Source of the DNA: Candidatus Sulfopaludibacter sp. SbA3
Lineage (GTDB): Bacteria > Acidobacteriota > Terriglobia > Bryobacterales > Bryobacteraceae
Reading direction: 5' to 3'
Assembly: GCA_945893365.1 (NCBI GenBank)
Contig: CAMDED010000034.1
Location: 1-55,283, forward strand
Length of the DNA: 55,283 bases
The translations under genes and the position numbers were made by a program. The notes under the pieces were generated by a model. That model did no database searches, was not told where the DNA came from, and saw only the letters and a program-made list of their open reading frames with translations. Of the stretch, positions 23,479 to 33,145 are shown piece after piece; positions within the stretch are counted from its first letter, which is position 1, and every line of letters starts with the position of its first letter.

Positions 23479-24231
23479 ATGCGCTCTGTCGAATATCGCG
23501 GCTCCCGCTCCTTCTACGGCTATTTTCCCGTGGGAGTTAAGTGGCTGCTCATTTCAAATATCTCGCTATTCATTCTTTATTACGTTTCAATTCGAATCAT
23601 TCCCGATTTGACGCCGTTCTTCCGGCTGTTGTCGCTTGCCCCGCGCGCGGTTTTGCAGCATTTCGCGGTCTGGCAGCTCGGTTCGTACATGTTTCTGCAC
23701 GACCCGATGGGCTTCGGACACATCCTCTTTAACATGCTGACCCTCTGGATGTTCGGCGCGGATCTGGAGCGCGATTGGGGAACGAAACGCTTTTTGACGT
23801 ACTACTTTATTTGCGGCATCGGCGCTGGCATCTGCGATGTGTTGTTCAATGCCGCTTTCGGCAGCCTCGATACGCGGACGATCGGCGCCTCGGGCGCGAT
23901 CTACGGGCTGCTGCTTGCCTTTGGCTTGCTCTATCCGGACCGCGTGGTGTTGTTCAGCTTCCTCTTTCCAATAAAGGCCAAGTATTTCGTGATGATTCTC
24001 GGCGCGATCGCGTTCCTCAGCTCGCTCGGCAGCAACAGCGGCGTAAGCCACATCGCACACCTCGGCGGCATGGCGTTCGGTTTCGCTTACCTCCGGGGAC
24101 GGTTCATGGGGAGGCTCGACTTCGGCTACTTCAGTCGCGAGTATCAGGCGTGGAAACTCGAGCGCGCGAAAAGAAAGTTTCAGGTTTACATGAACAAGAA
24201 CCGCTCCGACAAAGATAGATGGAAACATTGA
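23479..24231 (+). CDS. Rhomboid-family intramembrane serine protease
   Basis: The 250-aa product has six hydrophobic helices. The rhomboid core is intact: GHILFNMLTLW in helix 2, the catalytic serine in GASGAIYGLL and the catalytic histidine in SHIAHLGGMAFGF, with the usual dyad spacing. It cleaves membrane proteins within or near the bilayer; the substrate is unknown. A basic C-terminal tail (about 215-250) faces the cytoplasm. Confidence 0.93.
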   Translation: MRSVEYRGSRSFYGYFPVGVKWLLISNISLFILYYVSIRIIPDLTPFFRLLSLAPRAVLQHFAVWQLGSYMFLHDPMGFGHILFNMLTLWMFGADLERDWGTKRFLTYYFICGIGAGICDVLFNAAFGSLDTRTIGASGAIYGLLLAFGLLYPDRVVLFSFLFPIKAKYFVMILGAIAFLSSLGSNSGVSHIAHLGGMAFGFAYLRGRFMGRLDFGYFSREYQAWKLERAKRKFQVYMNKNRSDKDRWKH

Positions 24232-24289
24232 CCGCGTACGCGCCCTCGCAACGGTTTATATTTAGAGAGTCTTCCCCTAAGCCAAAATT

Positions 24290-25735
24290 ATGACGAACAC
24301 GCCCATTACGGTCGCCCATGGCGACGGCATCGGTCCCGAGATCATGGAAGCCACGCTGCTCATATTGAAGGAGGCGGGCGCCGCTCTCGATATCGAGCGA
24401 ATCGAGATCGGAGAGAAGGTATACTTACGCGGCAACTCGGCCGGTATCGACCCCAGCTCGTGGGATTCGCTGCGGCGCACGAAAGTCTTCCTGAAAGCTC
24501 CGATCACAACCCCTCAGGGCGGCGGCTTCAAGAGCCTGAACGTCACGACCCGGAAGACGCTCGGCCTTTATGCGAACGTCCGGCCATGCGTCTCCTATCA
24601 CCCGTTCGTGGACACGAAGCACCACAACATGGACGTCGTGATCGTGCGCGAGAACGAGGAGGATCTGTACGCGGGAATCGAATACCGTCTGAGCCCCGAC
24701 GTGATGGAGTGCATCAAGCTGATCTCCAGGCCGGGCAGCGAGAAGATCGTCCGGTACGCCTTCGAATACGCGCGGCGTCATGGGCGCAAGAAGGTTACCT
24801 GCTTCACGAAAGACAACATCATGAAGATGACCGACGGTCTCTTCCATAAGGTGTTCGACGAAATCGCGGCGGGCTATCCGGACATCGTGAACGAGCATTG
24901 GATCGTGGATATCGGCGCGGCGAAACTGGCAGACACTCCGGAGGCGTTCGACGTGATCGTCATGCCGAATCTCTACGGCGATATCCTCTCGGACGTGGCG
25001 GCTCAGATCGCGGGTTCGGTGGGGTTGGCGGGATCGGCGAACATCGGCACTCATTGTGCGATGTTCGAGGCCATTCACGGCTCCGCGCCGCGGCGCGCGG
25101 GACAGAATCTGGCGAATCCTTCCGGCTTGCTGCTGGGCGCGGTCCTGATGCTGGTGCACATCAATCAGGCGGAGATGGCGGCCCGCGTTCACAACGCCTG
25201 GATGCGCACGATTGAAGACGGCGTTCACACCTACGACATTTACGAAGAGGGCGTCAGCAGCCTGAAGGTGGGCACCAGGGAGTTCGCGCAGGCCGTCGTC
25301 GAGCGGCTCGGCCAATCTCCGCAAAAGCTCAAAGCGGCCAATTACGCGAATGCTCCGGACAGCGGGCAGGGCGGTACGAAGGAAGCCGCGCAGACGCCGC
25401 CGGTAGTGTCGCTGGTAGGCGTCGACATTTTCGTGGGATCCACCGAAGCTCCGAATCGTCTCGGTCCGATGGTCCAGAAAGCCAATGGCGGCGGGCTTGA
25501 AGTCGCGATGATCGACAACCGCGGCATGAAGGTGTGGCCGGACGGGAAGCCGGAAACTTTCTGCACGGACAGCTTTCGTTGCCGCTTCACGGCGCCGGGC
25601 GGTGGAACGGTTACGCAGGGCCAGATTCTGGACTTGCTCCGCCGGCTGAACGAGTGCGGCTTCGATGTCGTGAAGACGGAGACGCTGCGGAACTATGACG
25701 GCAAGCCCGGTTACACCCTCGCGCAGGGCGAGTAA
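24290..25735 (+). CDS. icd: NADP-dependent isocitrate dehydrogenase
   Basis: The 481-aa product matches the long Thermus/Rickettsia-type isocitrate dehydrogenase. It has HGDGIGPEIM, KAPITTPQGGGFKSLNVTTRK with the substrate Ser and Asn, VRPCVSYHP, VIVRENEEDLYAGIEY, VMPNLYGDILSD and EAIHGSAPRRAGQ. The extra C-terminal domain of about 120 residues (PVVSLVGVDIFVGSTEAPN onward) is characteristic of this type. It makes 2-oxoglutarate and NADPH in the TCA cycle. The frame is clean and the next gene begins ten bases downstream. Confidence 0.93.
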   Translation: MTNTPITVAHGDGIGPEIMEATLLILKEAGAALDIERIEIGEKVYLRGNSAGIDPSSWDSLRRTKVFLKAPITTPQGGGFKSLNVTTRKTLGLYANVRPCVSYHPFVDTKHHNMDVVIVRENEEDLYAGIEYRLSPDVMECIKLISRPGSEKIVRYAFEYARRHGRKKVTCFTKDNIMKMTDGLFHKVFDEIAAGYPDIVNEHWIVDIGAAKLADTPEAFDVIVMPNLYGDILSDVAAQIAGSVGLAGSANIGTHCAMFEAIHGSAPRRAGQNLANPSGLLLGAVLMLVHINQAEMAARVHNAWMRTIEDGVHTYDIYEEGVSSLKVGTREFAQAVVERLGQSPQKLKAANYANAPDSGQGGTKEAAQTPPVVSLVGVDIFVGSTEAPNRLGPMVQKANGGGLEVAMIDNRGMKVWPDGKPETFCTDSFRCRFTAPGGGTVTQGQILDLLRRLNECGFDVVKTETLRNYDGKPGYTLAQGE

Positions 25736-25744
25736 GAGCGGCCT

Positions 25745-26236
25745 ATGGGTGCTCCGAAACCCCTGGTTGCCGTAATCATGGGCAGCAAGTCGGACTGGGA
25801 GACGATGCGGCACGCGGCGGCGATTCTATCCCAGTTCGGAGTGCCCCACGAATGCAGGGTCGTTTCGGCGCATCGCACGCCGGCGCTGCTCACGGAGTTT
25901 TCGGGTGGCGCGGAAGCGCGCGGCATTGAAGTGATCATCGCCGGCGCGGGCGGCGCCGCGCATCTGCCGGGAATGGCGGCCGCGAATACCGTGCTGCCCG
26001 TACTTGGCGTGCCCGTCGAGAGCCGAGCTCTCAAAGGCATGGATTCACTGCTCTCGATCGTGCAGATGCCGGCCGGCATACCCGTCGCGACTCTTGCCAT
26101 CGGCGAGGCGGGCGCAAAGAACGCAGCCTTGCTCGCCGTGTCGATTCTGAGCGCGAGCCGTCCGGAGCTGCGCGGATTGCTGCACAAGTTCCGCGCGGAA
26201 CAAACGGAAAAAGTGATGCGGGAAACGCTCGAGTGA
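25745..26236 (+). CDS. purE: N5-carboxyaminoimidazole ribonucleotide mutase PurE
   Basis: The 163-aa product is class I PurE, with [12 protein letters not shown] (substrate Ser and Asp), [26 protein letters not shown] and [21 protein letters not shown]. It converts N5-CAIR to CAIR in purine synthesis. Its stop overlaps the GTG start of purK, the normal gene order. Confidence 0.97.
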   Translation: MGAPKPLVAVIMGSKSDWETMRHAAAILSQFGVPHECRVVSAHRTPALLTEFSGGAEARGIEVIIAGAGGAAHLPGMAAANTVLPVLGVPVESRALKGMDSLLSIVQMPAGIPVATLAIGEAGAKNAALLAVSILSASRPELRGLLHKFRAEQTEKVMRETLE

Positions 26237-27375
26237 AGCTTCCGATTCTGCCGGGTTCCACGATCGGCGTCCTCGGCAGCGGGCAGTTGGGCCGGATGTT
26301 CGCCATCTCCGCCCGCCGGATGGGGTACCGCGTGCACACGCTTTCGCCCGATTCGGACACGCCGACCGGACAGGTGGCGGACGTCGAAATCAACGCCGCA
26401 TATGAAGATCTCGATGCGGTGCGCGCCTTCGCGAGAGCCGTGAGCGCAGTCACTTTCGAGTTCGAAAACGTGCCTGCGGCGACGGCCGCGGCAGCGGCGG
26501 AGTACGCCCGCGTGAGACCTAGCGGGTCCATTCTTCACACCACGCAGCATCGTCTGCGTGAGAAAACTTTCCTCGCAAACGCCGGATTTCCGCTCGCGCC
26601 GTTTCATCCGGTCCGGACCGCGGACGATCTGGCGGCTGGGCTCGCCAGGTTCGGTTACCCCTGCGTGTTGAAATCGGCCGGTTTCGGATACGACGGGAAG
26701 GGACAGGTCAAAATCTCAGCGCCCTCGGAAGCCGCCGCCGCATTCGATTCGATGCCGGGCGCGGCCGCCGTTCCCGATGCCGTGCTTGAAGCTTGGGTGG
26801 ATTTTGAGCGTGAACTGTCCGTGGTGTCGGCCCGCGCCGCGGACGGCTCCGCGGTTCATTACGGCCCGATGGACAATACCCATCGCAACCGGATTCTGGA
26901 CATCGCCGTTTCACCCGCGCCCATCGGGCCGCGCGTTTCGCGCGAAGCGATCGCCATCGCTTCCTCCGTCCTTGAAGCTTTGGATGTAGTCGGCGTATTG
27001 TGCGTCGAGATGTTTCTCACGCAATCGGGAAAGCTCCTCATCAACGAACTTGCGCCGCGCCCTCATAACTCCGGTCACCTGACGGTGGACGCCTGCGTGA
27101 CCAGCCAGTTCGAACAGCAGCTTCGGGCGGTGTGCGGGTTGCCGCTTGGCTCGCCGGAGTTGCTCAGGCCCGCGGCAATGGCCAATCTGCTGGGCGATTC
27201 ATGGGCGAATGGAGAGCCCAGATGGGCGGCCGCATGCGCCCATCCACAGGCAAAGCTGCATCTCTATGGGAAGCTCGAACCGCGTCCGGGAAGGAAAATG
27301 GGGCATATTACGGCACTGGCGGAAACCGCCGGGGAGGCCGAACGGCTGGTGCGAGCCGCGCGCGGAAGCTTGTAG
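26233..27375 (+). CDS. purK: N5-carboxyaminoimidazole ribonucleotide synthase PurK
   Basis: The 380-aa product is an ATP-grasp enzyme: [21 protein letters not shown] at the N-terminus, [10 protein letters not shown], the ATP-binding [15 protein letters not shown], and [18 protein letters not shown] near the metal site. It makes N5-CAIR for PurE. The GTG start overlaps the purE stop. It ends three bases before the convergent parvulin gene. Confidence 0.96.
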   Translation: MKLPILPGSTIGVLGSGQLGRMFAISARRMGYRVHTLSPDSDTPTGQVADVEINAAYEDLDAVRAFARAVSAVTFEFENVPAATAAAAAEYARVRPSGSILHTTQHRLREKTFLANAGFPLAPFHPVRTADDLAAGLARFGYPCVLKSAGFGYDGKGQVKISAPSEAAAAFDSMPGAAAVPDAVLEAWVDFERELSVVSARAADGSAVHYGPMDNTHRNRILDIAVSPAPIGPRVSREAIAIASSVLEALDVVGVLCVEMFLTQSGKLLINELAPRPHNSGHLTVDACVTSQFEQQLRAVCGLPLGSPELLRPAAMANLLGDSWANGEPRWAAACAHPQAKLHLYGKLEPRPGRKMGHITALAETAGEAERLVRAARGSL

Positions 27376-27378
27376 CGC

Positions 27379-28293
27379 CTACTTTGGCGGACCGGGCGGA
27401 ACCGTCGTTCCGGTTGGAACCGGGCCGCCGCTGAAGTAGCTCTCGTTCTCGATTTTCACCTGTAGCGTTTTCTGCGTCTTCTCCATCCACTCCTTGAAGC
27501 CCGCCTGCTGGATTTCCTTATAGATGGCGTCGCGGACTTCTTCAAAGGGCTGGGTCAGAACATCCTCGGCACGGAACAGGTAGAATCCGTTGGCCTGGCG
27601 CACCGGATCGCTCACCTGTCCTTTTTTGAGGGAGAACACGACGGTCTTGATCGCCTCGGGAACATTGTCCGTGTTGCGGATCGTCCCAAAGTCGCCGTCC
27701 TTGGCGGCCGACGCCGCGTCTTCCGAGTTTTCCTTTACGAGCTTGACGAAATCCGCTCCCGCGCGAATCGCCGCGGATAACTTGTCCGCCTTTGCCTTCG
27801 CCTCGACTTCGCTGAGCGGCTTCTTCCCGTCGGGGCCCGCGGCCGGCGCCGCGCTAAACGAGATGTAAATCACCTTGAGCGCCACCTGACGAAAACGATC
27901 CTTGTTGGCCTCGTAGAATTTTTGTTGCTGATCGAGCACGACGACGACCTCGCTCATCGCCTGATTGAGCTGAGCGCTTGCCAGCATCTGCAGACGGTTC
28001 ATCTCGATCGTCTCTTTGAGCGGACTCTTCCGATCGAGCTTCGCGGCCTGGGCCAAGGAGGCCAGCCGGAGCAGGAAAGCGTATTGCTGCACGAACGCCT
28101 TCTTGTCCTTCGCGGCCGCGGGGCCGACGGTTGCCAGCATCGCGGTCAACTCGTCCGAGGAGATCTTCCGCCCTTCCACGGTCGCCACCAGGACGTCGGG
28201 TTGAAGCGTGGTAAGCGTGACCGTCGGAGTTTGCGCCAAAGCAAAGACGGAAGCAAAAAGGCCACCGGCCAGGAGACGTTTGCGGATCTTCAT
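27379..28293 (-). CDS. Secreted parvulin-type peptidyl-prolyl isomerase
   Basis: The 304-aa product has a signal peptide (MKIRKRLLAGGLFASVFALAQ), a helical chaperone-like region (about 40-130) and a PPIC-type domain at about 135-250 (VIYISFSAAP, KLVKENSEDAASAAKDGDFG, FSLKKGQVSDPVRQANGFYLFRAED), as in SurA/PrsA proteins. It would help fold exported proteins. The Pro/Gly-rich C-terminus (GGPVPTGTTVPPGPPK) is unusual. Confidence 0.88.
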   Translation of the reverse strand: MKIRKRLLAGGLFASVFALAQTPTVTLTTLQPDVLVATVEGRKISSDELTAMLATVGPAAAKDKKAFVQQYAFLLRLASLAQAAKLDRKSPLKETIEMNRLQMLASAQLNQAMSEVVVVLDQQQKFYEANKDRFRQVALKVIYISFSAAPAAGPDGKKPLSEVEAKAKADKLSAAIRAGADFVKLVKENSEDAASAAKDGDFGTIRNTDNVPEAIKTVVFSLKKGQVSDPVRQANGFYLFRAEDVLTQPFEEVRDAIYKEIQQAGFKEWMEKTQKTLQVKIENESYFSGGPVPTGTTVPPGPPK

Positions 28294-28340
28294 GCGAATG
28301 CCTCAAGTTTAACATGAGGTGGCGTGACTGGCCTCGCCGG

Positions 28341-28364
28341 AAAACCTCGTCCTTGTAAACGAGG
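28341..28364 (-). terminator. Hairpin with T-run after the BON gene
   Basis: Read on the minus strand, CCTCGT and ACGAGG form a 6-bp stem around an 8-base loop, followed at once by TTTT. It lies about 44 bases past the stop of the BON-domain gene and fits a modest intrinsic terminator. Confidence 0.5.
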
Positions 28365-28407
28365 ATGCCGGTACGACGGGCAGCGATTTTTCAAGTTCAG
28401 AGATCGG

Positions 28408-28833
28408 TCATCGTCTGGCTTCGCCGCGGGCCGGCGGCTCGCTTCGCTTCACTTGAGCGCGGCGGCGCCCGCTTTCTAAATTCGCGGCGTTCTTCTCCTT
28501 GGCCTCCTCGCTCACTTCGATCCTATTCACAACCTTTACGGCGCCGGCGTTTCTTGCCAGGCGCGTGGCCGTTCCTTTGTGCTGCACGACGCCGGTTTTG
28601 CCTTCAAGAGTAGCGACGCCGCCCTGGACGCGGACGGTGAACTTGTTGACGGAAATCTTCGATTTCGCCAGCCGCGCCCGGATGTCCTTTTCAAGGGCCG
28701 TATCGTTTTGGGCGGTGCTAGCGGACGTTGAGGTCTTCTTAGCAGTTGTTGCAGCCGGTTTGGCAGCCGGCCCGGCCTGGCTTAAGCCTGCAAATGCAGC
28801 GAGAAAGGCCAGAGCGGCGATGGTGCGCGGCAT
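28408..28833 (-). CDS. Secreted BON-domain protein
   Basis: The 141-aa product has a signal peptide (MPRTIAALAFLAAFAGLSQA), a Lys/Ala/Thr linker, then a BON domain at about 45-110 (LEKDIRARLAKSKISVNKFTV, GGVATLEGKTG, NAGAVKVVNRIEV). BON domains bind phospholipids and stabilise the envelope under osmotic stress. The tail is basic. The ATG at 28833 follows GGAAGGAGAGCGGA; an upstream ATG at 28881 is less likely. Confidence 0.85.
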   Translation of the reverse strand: MPRTIAALAFLAAFAGLSQAGPAAKPAATTAKKTSTSASTAQNDTALEKDIRARLAKSKISVNKFTVRVQGGVATLEGKTGVVQHKGTATRLARNAGAVKVVNRIEVSEEAKEKNAANLESGRRRAQVKRSEPPARGEARR

Positions 28834-28877
28834 TCCGCTCTCCTTCCAATACGTTCCTAAATTACCACGAACGCCGG

Positions 28878-30179
28878 TCAACCTTTCTTAATATCGTCTT
28901 TGGCAAAATCCCACTCGACGGCCCGTTTTTCTTTCGCCGATTTGTTCACCATGTGCGCTACGGCCGCCGCGTGATGCCCCACCGCCGCGTCCTCGTAGTA
29001 CGGCTTCCGGGTCTTGATGGATTCAAAGAAGTAGCCGAAGTGCGGGACGGTAGCCTCCGGGCCCGTGTCGCGGAATTCCTCCGGTTTCGGACGAGGCCGC
29101 TTCGCCGCGGCGATCTCGGTCTGCTGAACCTTCGGATCTTTGTAATAAGCCTCTTCGAGCGCCTTGGGCCAGCTTTCGACAATCCAGCGGTTGTCTTCGG
29201 TGACGTGCTCCGGAACGAGCGTCAATCCGCCGAAACCGATGCGCAAACTCCCCTCGGTTCCAAGAATCTGGAAAGAACCGTCGGCGGTCAGCTGGTTATT
29301 GAACGTGGAACTCAGATTAACGGCGAACCCTTCGGGGTATTCGAGAACTCCGTTGATCGTGTCGGGAACGTCGCGGTTCTCCTTCCAGCGGTAGAGCTGG
29401 CCCATGGCCATCGCGGAGGACGGAACCTTCGCGTCCATCAGAAAGTGAATTGTAGTTGCTAGGTGGACGAACAAGTCCGTCGCGATGCCGCCCGAGTAGT
29501 CCTCAAAGCAGCGCCAGCGAAAGAAACGTTCGAGACTGAAGGCTCGCTTGGGGGCTGGGCCAAGGAACATGTCCCAGTTCACGGTTTTCGGCGAAGCGTC
29601 GGGTGGAATCGGATAGATCCAGGCGCCCGAGGCCGTGTTCCGGTTGTAAGCGGCGCGGATCAAAGTGACCTTTCCGATCTTCCCGGCCTTGATCATCTCC
29701 TTCGCTTTGCGTTGCGTCGCCGAGCTCACTCCTTGACTGCCAACCTGGACCATTCGTCCCGTCGAACGCGCGGCTTCGATGATTTCGCGGCCCTGCGCGG
29801 CGGTGTACGTGAGAGGCTTCTCCGAATAGACGTCCTTGCCCGCCCGCACGGCGTCGAGGATGATTTGGCGGTGCCAGTGATCCGGCGTGGCGACGACGAC
29901 GGCGTCGATAGACTTGTCCGCCAATACGTCATGATAGTTCGCAAATACCTTGGTTTGGCCGCCGGTGCGTTCGACAGCGCGTTCGACCCGCCCCTTGTAG
30001 GCATCGACGACGCCCACGATCTCCGCGCCGGGATGCTTCCCAATCGCGGTCATCAACTCGTGCGCGCGCGCTCCGCATCCGATCATCGCGACCTGAATGC
30101 GATCGTTGGCGGCAGTGGGTGCGGCGCTCGCGGCGATCGCGGCTCCAGTCTGAAGAAAGCTTCGGCGGGTTGGGATCAT
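28878..30179 (-). CDS. Tat-exported Gfo/Idh/MocA-family oxidoreductase
   Basis: The 433-aa product starts MIPTRRSFLQTGAAIAASAA, a twin-arginine signal. The mature part is a Gfo/Idh/MocA enzyme: VAMIGCGARAHELM, AVVVATPDHWHRQIILDAVRAGKDVYSEKPLT with the EKP lysine, and IATDLFVHLATTIHFLM. Export with the cofactor already bound is typical of this acidobacterial and planctomycete subgroup, thought to act on sugars in the periplasm. The ATG at 30179 is chosen because it begins the Tat signal. Confidence 0.9.
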   Translation of the reverse strand: MIPTRRSFLQTGAAIAASAAPTAANDRIQVAMIGCGARAHELMTAIGKHPGAEIVGVVDAYKGRVERAVERTGGQTKVFANYHDVLADKSIDAVVVATPDHWHRQIILDAVRAGKDVYSEKPLTYTAAQGREIIEAARSTGRMVQVGSQGVSSATQRKAKEMIKAGKIGKVTLIRAAYNRNTASGAWIYPIPPDASPKTVNWDMFLGPAPKRAFSLERFFRWRCFEDYSGGIATDLFVHLATTIHFLMDAKVPSSAMAMGQLYRWKENRDVPDTINGVLEYPEGFAVNLSSTFNNQLTADGSFQILGTEGSLRIGFGGLTLVPEHVTEDNRWIVESWPKALEEAYYKDPKVQQTEIAAAKRPRPKPEEFRDTGPEATVPHFGYFFESIKTRKPYYEDAAVGHHAAAVAHMVNKSAKEKRAVEWDFAKDDIKKG

Positions 30180-30602
30180 GAAATCTCCTGTCACCCGATT
30201 ATATACGCCAAGCCGCAACCGGGCGGATCTGAGAACCAGGACGATGCGGGCGACCCAGGAAGTGGGTGCGCAGCAGGGAAATGGAGGGTAGGGCCTGCCG
30301 CAAAATAACCGTGCCGCATTTTGACGGTTGATCTCTGTGAGGGGTGGGGCAGGCCATCGTCGTTTCGTGGCCCTGCCGTGTACGGAGCCCGAAGGGCGGG
30401 AGGCTAAAGACGATCGCCCGTTCCACCTTTATTTTGTGACAGGCCTTTAGGCCTGGCGGCGCTTCAGCTTGCCCCGGATCATCATGATTTTGGGAGGGCG
30501 CATAAGCCTTTTATTTGCAACGCGAGACCGAGGTTTTCCGCTCATCGTGATTCGAACGGCCCCGAGCGCGCGGCAAAATTGGCGCGTTTCACCTCGCGAA
30601 GG
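30180..30602. other. Intergenic stretch with folded repeat
   Basis: No credible gene. GGCCTGCC (30292-30299) pairs perfectly with GGCAGGCC (30348-30355), and the segment 30344-30379 is itself a hairpin of the kind also found at 47515-47617. A small frame at 30199-30426 runs through this repeat and looks accidental. Confidence 0.6.
30344..30379 (-). repeat. Hairpin repeat, copy 1
   Basis: GTGGGGCAGGCCATCGTC leads into TTTCG and TGGCCCTGCC, forming an imperfect stem (GGCAGG-CCA with TGGCCCTGCC). The pattern, including the ATCGT core and the following T-run, matches the reverse complement of 47582-47617. Confidence 0.65.
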
Positions 30603-31523
30603 CTACCGGTTCTCAGTAAGCGTGACCGCGTTCCGCAGCCGGAACGTGAGGCGCGTTTCGCTCGCGATCTGAGCGGCATCGCCCCGAGTGGCAAGGACTC
30701 CGCCCGTACCTGCGCCACCGCCAGCCGCCGCGCCGATTGCCGCGCCCTTCCCTCCACCGGCGATCGCCCCGATAATCGCTCCAATTCCCGCCGCCGCACC
30801 AACTTTCGCGACGTCCTTACCGGTGCTTGAGCTTGCCGTCTTCTGGAACACTTCGGTCTGGAGTTCGACTCGTTGCCCATCCGAGGTTACCATCTGATTG
30901 AGTTCGATAGAGATAACCGACACACCCTTCACGCGGCCTCCCTTGTCGGATTGGACCACGCGCCCTTCCAGGCGAGCGCCCTTCTCGGCGATCACAAAAC
31001 CATCCACGACGAGAGGCTGGTCGAGCGACGCGGTAAACGTATCGCCGGTGAGATTGTGGGCGCTCGAGAGGGATTCGTTAATTCGGGTCTGCAGCAGCGT
31101 TCCGGCGGCGACAGTGACTTGGCGCGGCGGAGGCGGGGGCGGCGGCTCAGGTTTGGCCGGCGTCACTGCGGTTTCCACGGCCCTTTCCGGCGGCGGATCG
31201 GCTGGCTTTGCCTCAGGCGGCTGCGAATCGGCAGGCCGTGCGGGCGGGTGCGCTTCCGCCACCTCCACGGGCTCCTTGGGCTTGACGGCCGGCCTCCGCG
31301 GCGCCTTGGCCGGCTTCACCACGGGCTTTGGCGCTTCGGCGGCAGGAATGGCCGGAGGGGCTGGTTCCGGGGGTCGAGCCGCGACGGCTGGCGGTGGCGC
31401 GGGCGCGGATACGGCGGGCGCCAACGGCGTAGCCGTCCGCTGGTTCTGCCACTTCATGAAAAGCATCCCGCCCAGGGCGCCCATCGCCACGAGCAAACCC
31501 ACTTGAATTCCCTTCATTCGCAT
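30603..31523 (-). CDS. Membrane-anchored Pro-rich protein with TrbI/VirB10-like domain
   Basis: The 306-aa product has one N-terminal membrane helix (IQVGLLVAMGALGGMLFM), a Pro/Ala/Lys-rich periplasmic linker (about 30-145) and a C-terminal domain (VAAGTLLQTRINESLSSA, TFTASLDQPLVVDGFVIAEKGARLEGRVV) that resembles the beta-barrel of TrbI/VirB10 proteins. Near the C-terminus a Gly/Ala-rich helix-like stretch (IGAIIGAIAGGGKGAAIGAAAGG split over about 250-275) recalls glycine-zipper segments. It is not next to type IV secretion genes, so an independent envelope-spanning role is likely. Confidence 0.7.
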   Translation of the reverse strand: MRMKGIQVGLLVAMGALGGMLFMKWQNQRTATPLAPAVSAPAPPPAVAARPPEPAPPAIPAAEAPKPVVKPAKAPRRPAVKPKEPVEVAEAHPPARPADSQPPEAKPADPPPERAVETAVTPAKPEPPPPPPPRQVTVAAGTLLQTRINESLSSAHNLTGDTFTASLDQPLVVDGFVIAEKGARLEGRVVQSDKGGRVKGVSVISIELNQMVTSDGQRVELQTEVFQKTASSSTGKDVAKVGAAAGIGAIIGAIAGGGKGAAIGAAAGGGAGTGGVLATRGDAAQIASETRLTFRLRNAVTLTENR

Positions 31524-31607
31524 GCCTCCACCCCCAGAATACTCCTGTTTACCTGCGAATACAGGGACGGCTCGCCGCCCGCGCGGGTTTCTTTCGGGCG
31601 GCCACGC

Positions 31608-31613
31608 TACAAT
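31608..31613 (+). promoter_or_regulatory. Candidate -10 box of the dusB operon
   Basis: TACAAT lies 29 bases upstream of the dusB ATG. The -35 region is not convincing. Confidence 0.3.
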
Positions 31614-31642
31614 TAGAAAAGCTCCATCACGAACGAGCGGCG

Positions 31643-32701
31643 ATGCTTTCTTTCCCTTCCAGTCTACGAATCGGAGATCTCGAGATCGCGCCCGCCACCG
31701 TGCTCGCGCCGATGGCGGGAGTAACCGACACGGTGTTCCGGCGGTTCATTCGCGGCCTTGGCGGCTGCGGATTGATCATGACGGAATTCACCAGCTCGCA
31801 CGGCGTCCGCGCCTCGATGGGCGTTCGAAAACCGACGCGCACGCTCCACTATCTTGAGTTCGATCCGGACGAGCATCCGATTTCGGCGCAGCTTTTTGGA
31901 GCCGACCCCCAGGTGATGGCCGAGGCCGCGCGCGTCTGCCAGGACCTGGGTTTCGATATTCTCGACATCAACTTCGGCTGCCCGGTAAACAAGGTCGTAA
32001 AGTGCAACGGCGGCTCCGGACTGCTCCGCGACCTGCCTCTGGTCGAACGCATCCTGACCGCGGTGCGCGCGTCGATTTCAATTCCGTTCACGATGAAGTT
32101 CCGCGCCGGCTGGTGCGACGGGGACCTGGTGGCCGTCAAAATGGCGAAACTTGCCGAAAACTGCGGCTTGCAGGCGGTGGCTCTCCATCCCCGCACCCGC
32201 GAACAGGGGTACGCGGGGCAGGCGGACTGGACCCGGATTGCGGAAGTGAAGGACGCCGTCAAAATTCCGGTGATCGGGAACGGCGACATCGTCTGCCCGG
32301 AAGACGCGCTTCGGATGGTTCGGGAAACCGCCTGCGACGCGGTCATGATCGGCCGCGCCGCATCCTCGAATCCCTGGATTTTCCGTCAGATTTCGCAATA
32401 TCTCGCAACCGGCGCTTACGAGCATCCAACCGAGCGCGACCGCTATGAGACGATGCGCCGGTACTATCAAATGCTGGTGAATCGCGGCGAAGGCGATACG
32501 GTGGGCAAGATGAAGCAGTTCGCGACGTACTTCACGCACGGAGTGAGGAACGGGTCGAAGCTGCGCGCGAGCGTTCACGGGACGCACGATGCACAGGGAA
32601 TTCTGGATGCCGTCGACCGCTTTTTTTGCGCGAGTGAAACGGGTCCTTCGGAAGCGGCCTCCGCTGCAGTTCATGACGGGGAGGCGCTGCTCGTTTCTTG
32701 A
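31643..32701 (+). CDS. dusB: tRNA-dihydrouridine synthase DusB
   Basis: The 352-aa product is a flavin TIM barrel: [17 protein letters not shown] at the N-terminus, [21 protein letters not shown] with catalytic Cys113, [27 protein letters not shown] and IPVIGNGDI. It reduces uridines in tRNA using FMN and NADPH. Its stop overlaps the TTG start of rnhA. Confidence 0.93.
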   Translation: MLSFPSSLRIGDLEIAPATVLAPMAGVTDTVFRRFIRGLGGCGLIMTEFTSSHGVRASMGVRKPTRTLHYLEFDPDEHPISAQLFGADPQVMAEAARVCQDLGFDILDINFGCPVNKVVKCNGGSGLLRDLPLVERILTAVRASISIPFTMKFRAGWCDGDLVAVKMAKLAENCGLQAVALHPRTREQGYAGQADWTRIAEVKDAVKIPVIGNGDIVCPEDALRMVRETACDAVMIGRAASSNPWIFRQISQYLATGAYEHPTERDRYETMRRYYQMLVNRGEGDTVGKMKQFATYFTHGVRNGSKLRASVHGTHDAQGILDAVDRFFCASETGPSEAASAAVHDGEALLVS

Positions 32702-33141
32702 AGAAAGTTCAACTCATCACGGATGGAGCGTGCAGCGGGAACCCCGGTCCGGGCGGATGGGCGTGCATCCTGCGATTTGGCGCGCGCCGGCGCGAACTGT
32801 ACGGATCGACTCCGCACACCACAAACAACCGCATGGAGCTGACGGCGGCCATCGAAGGCATGCGCGCGCTGAAGGAAGTCTGCGAGGTGGAAGTTGTGAC
32901 CGACTCCGAATACGTGATGAAAGGCATCACGGAATGGATTCATGGGTGGAAAAAGAAGGGGTGGATCACTTCGTCGAAGAAACCGGTTATGAATACGGAC
33001 CTCTGGAAGGAGCTGGACGAGCAGAACGCCCGGCACGTAACGCGATGGACGTGGACGAAAGGGCACGCTTCGCACGAGGACAATAACCGCTGCGACGAAC
33101 TGGCGACGCGCGCGGCGAAGGAACAGGTTTCGAGCGGGTGA
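32698..33141 (+). CDS. rnhA: Ribonuclease HI
   Basis: The 147-aa product has all RNase HI catalytic residues: Asp9 ([15 protein letters not shown]), Glu47 (NNRMELTAA), Asp69 (VVTDSEYV) and Asp133 ([12 protein letters not shown]), with His123 in [11 protein letters not shown]. The basic handle region ([16 protein letters not shown]) is present. It removes RNA from RNA-DNA hybrids. It starts at a TTG overlapping the dusB stop. Confidence 0.96.
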   Translation: MKKVQLITDGACSGNPGPGGWACILRFGARRRELYGSTPHTTNNRMELTAAIEGMRALKEVCEVEVVTDSEYVMKGITEWIHGWKKKGWITSSKKPVMNTDLWKELDEQNARHVTRWTWTKGHASHEDNNRCDELATRAAKEQVSSG

Positions 33142-33145
33142 AACG

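Noticed and set aside
24425-25813. Minus-strand frame of 462 codons opposite icd
   Set aside because: Rich in Arg and His with no domain pattern; icd on the plus strand is unmistakable.
30199-30426. Small minus-strand frame of 75 codons
   Set aside because: It runs through the hairpin repeat and has no ribosome site or family pattern.
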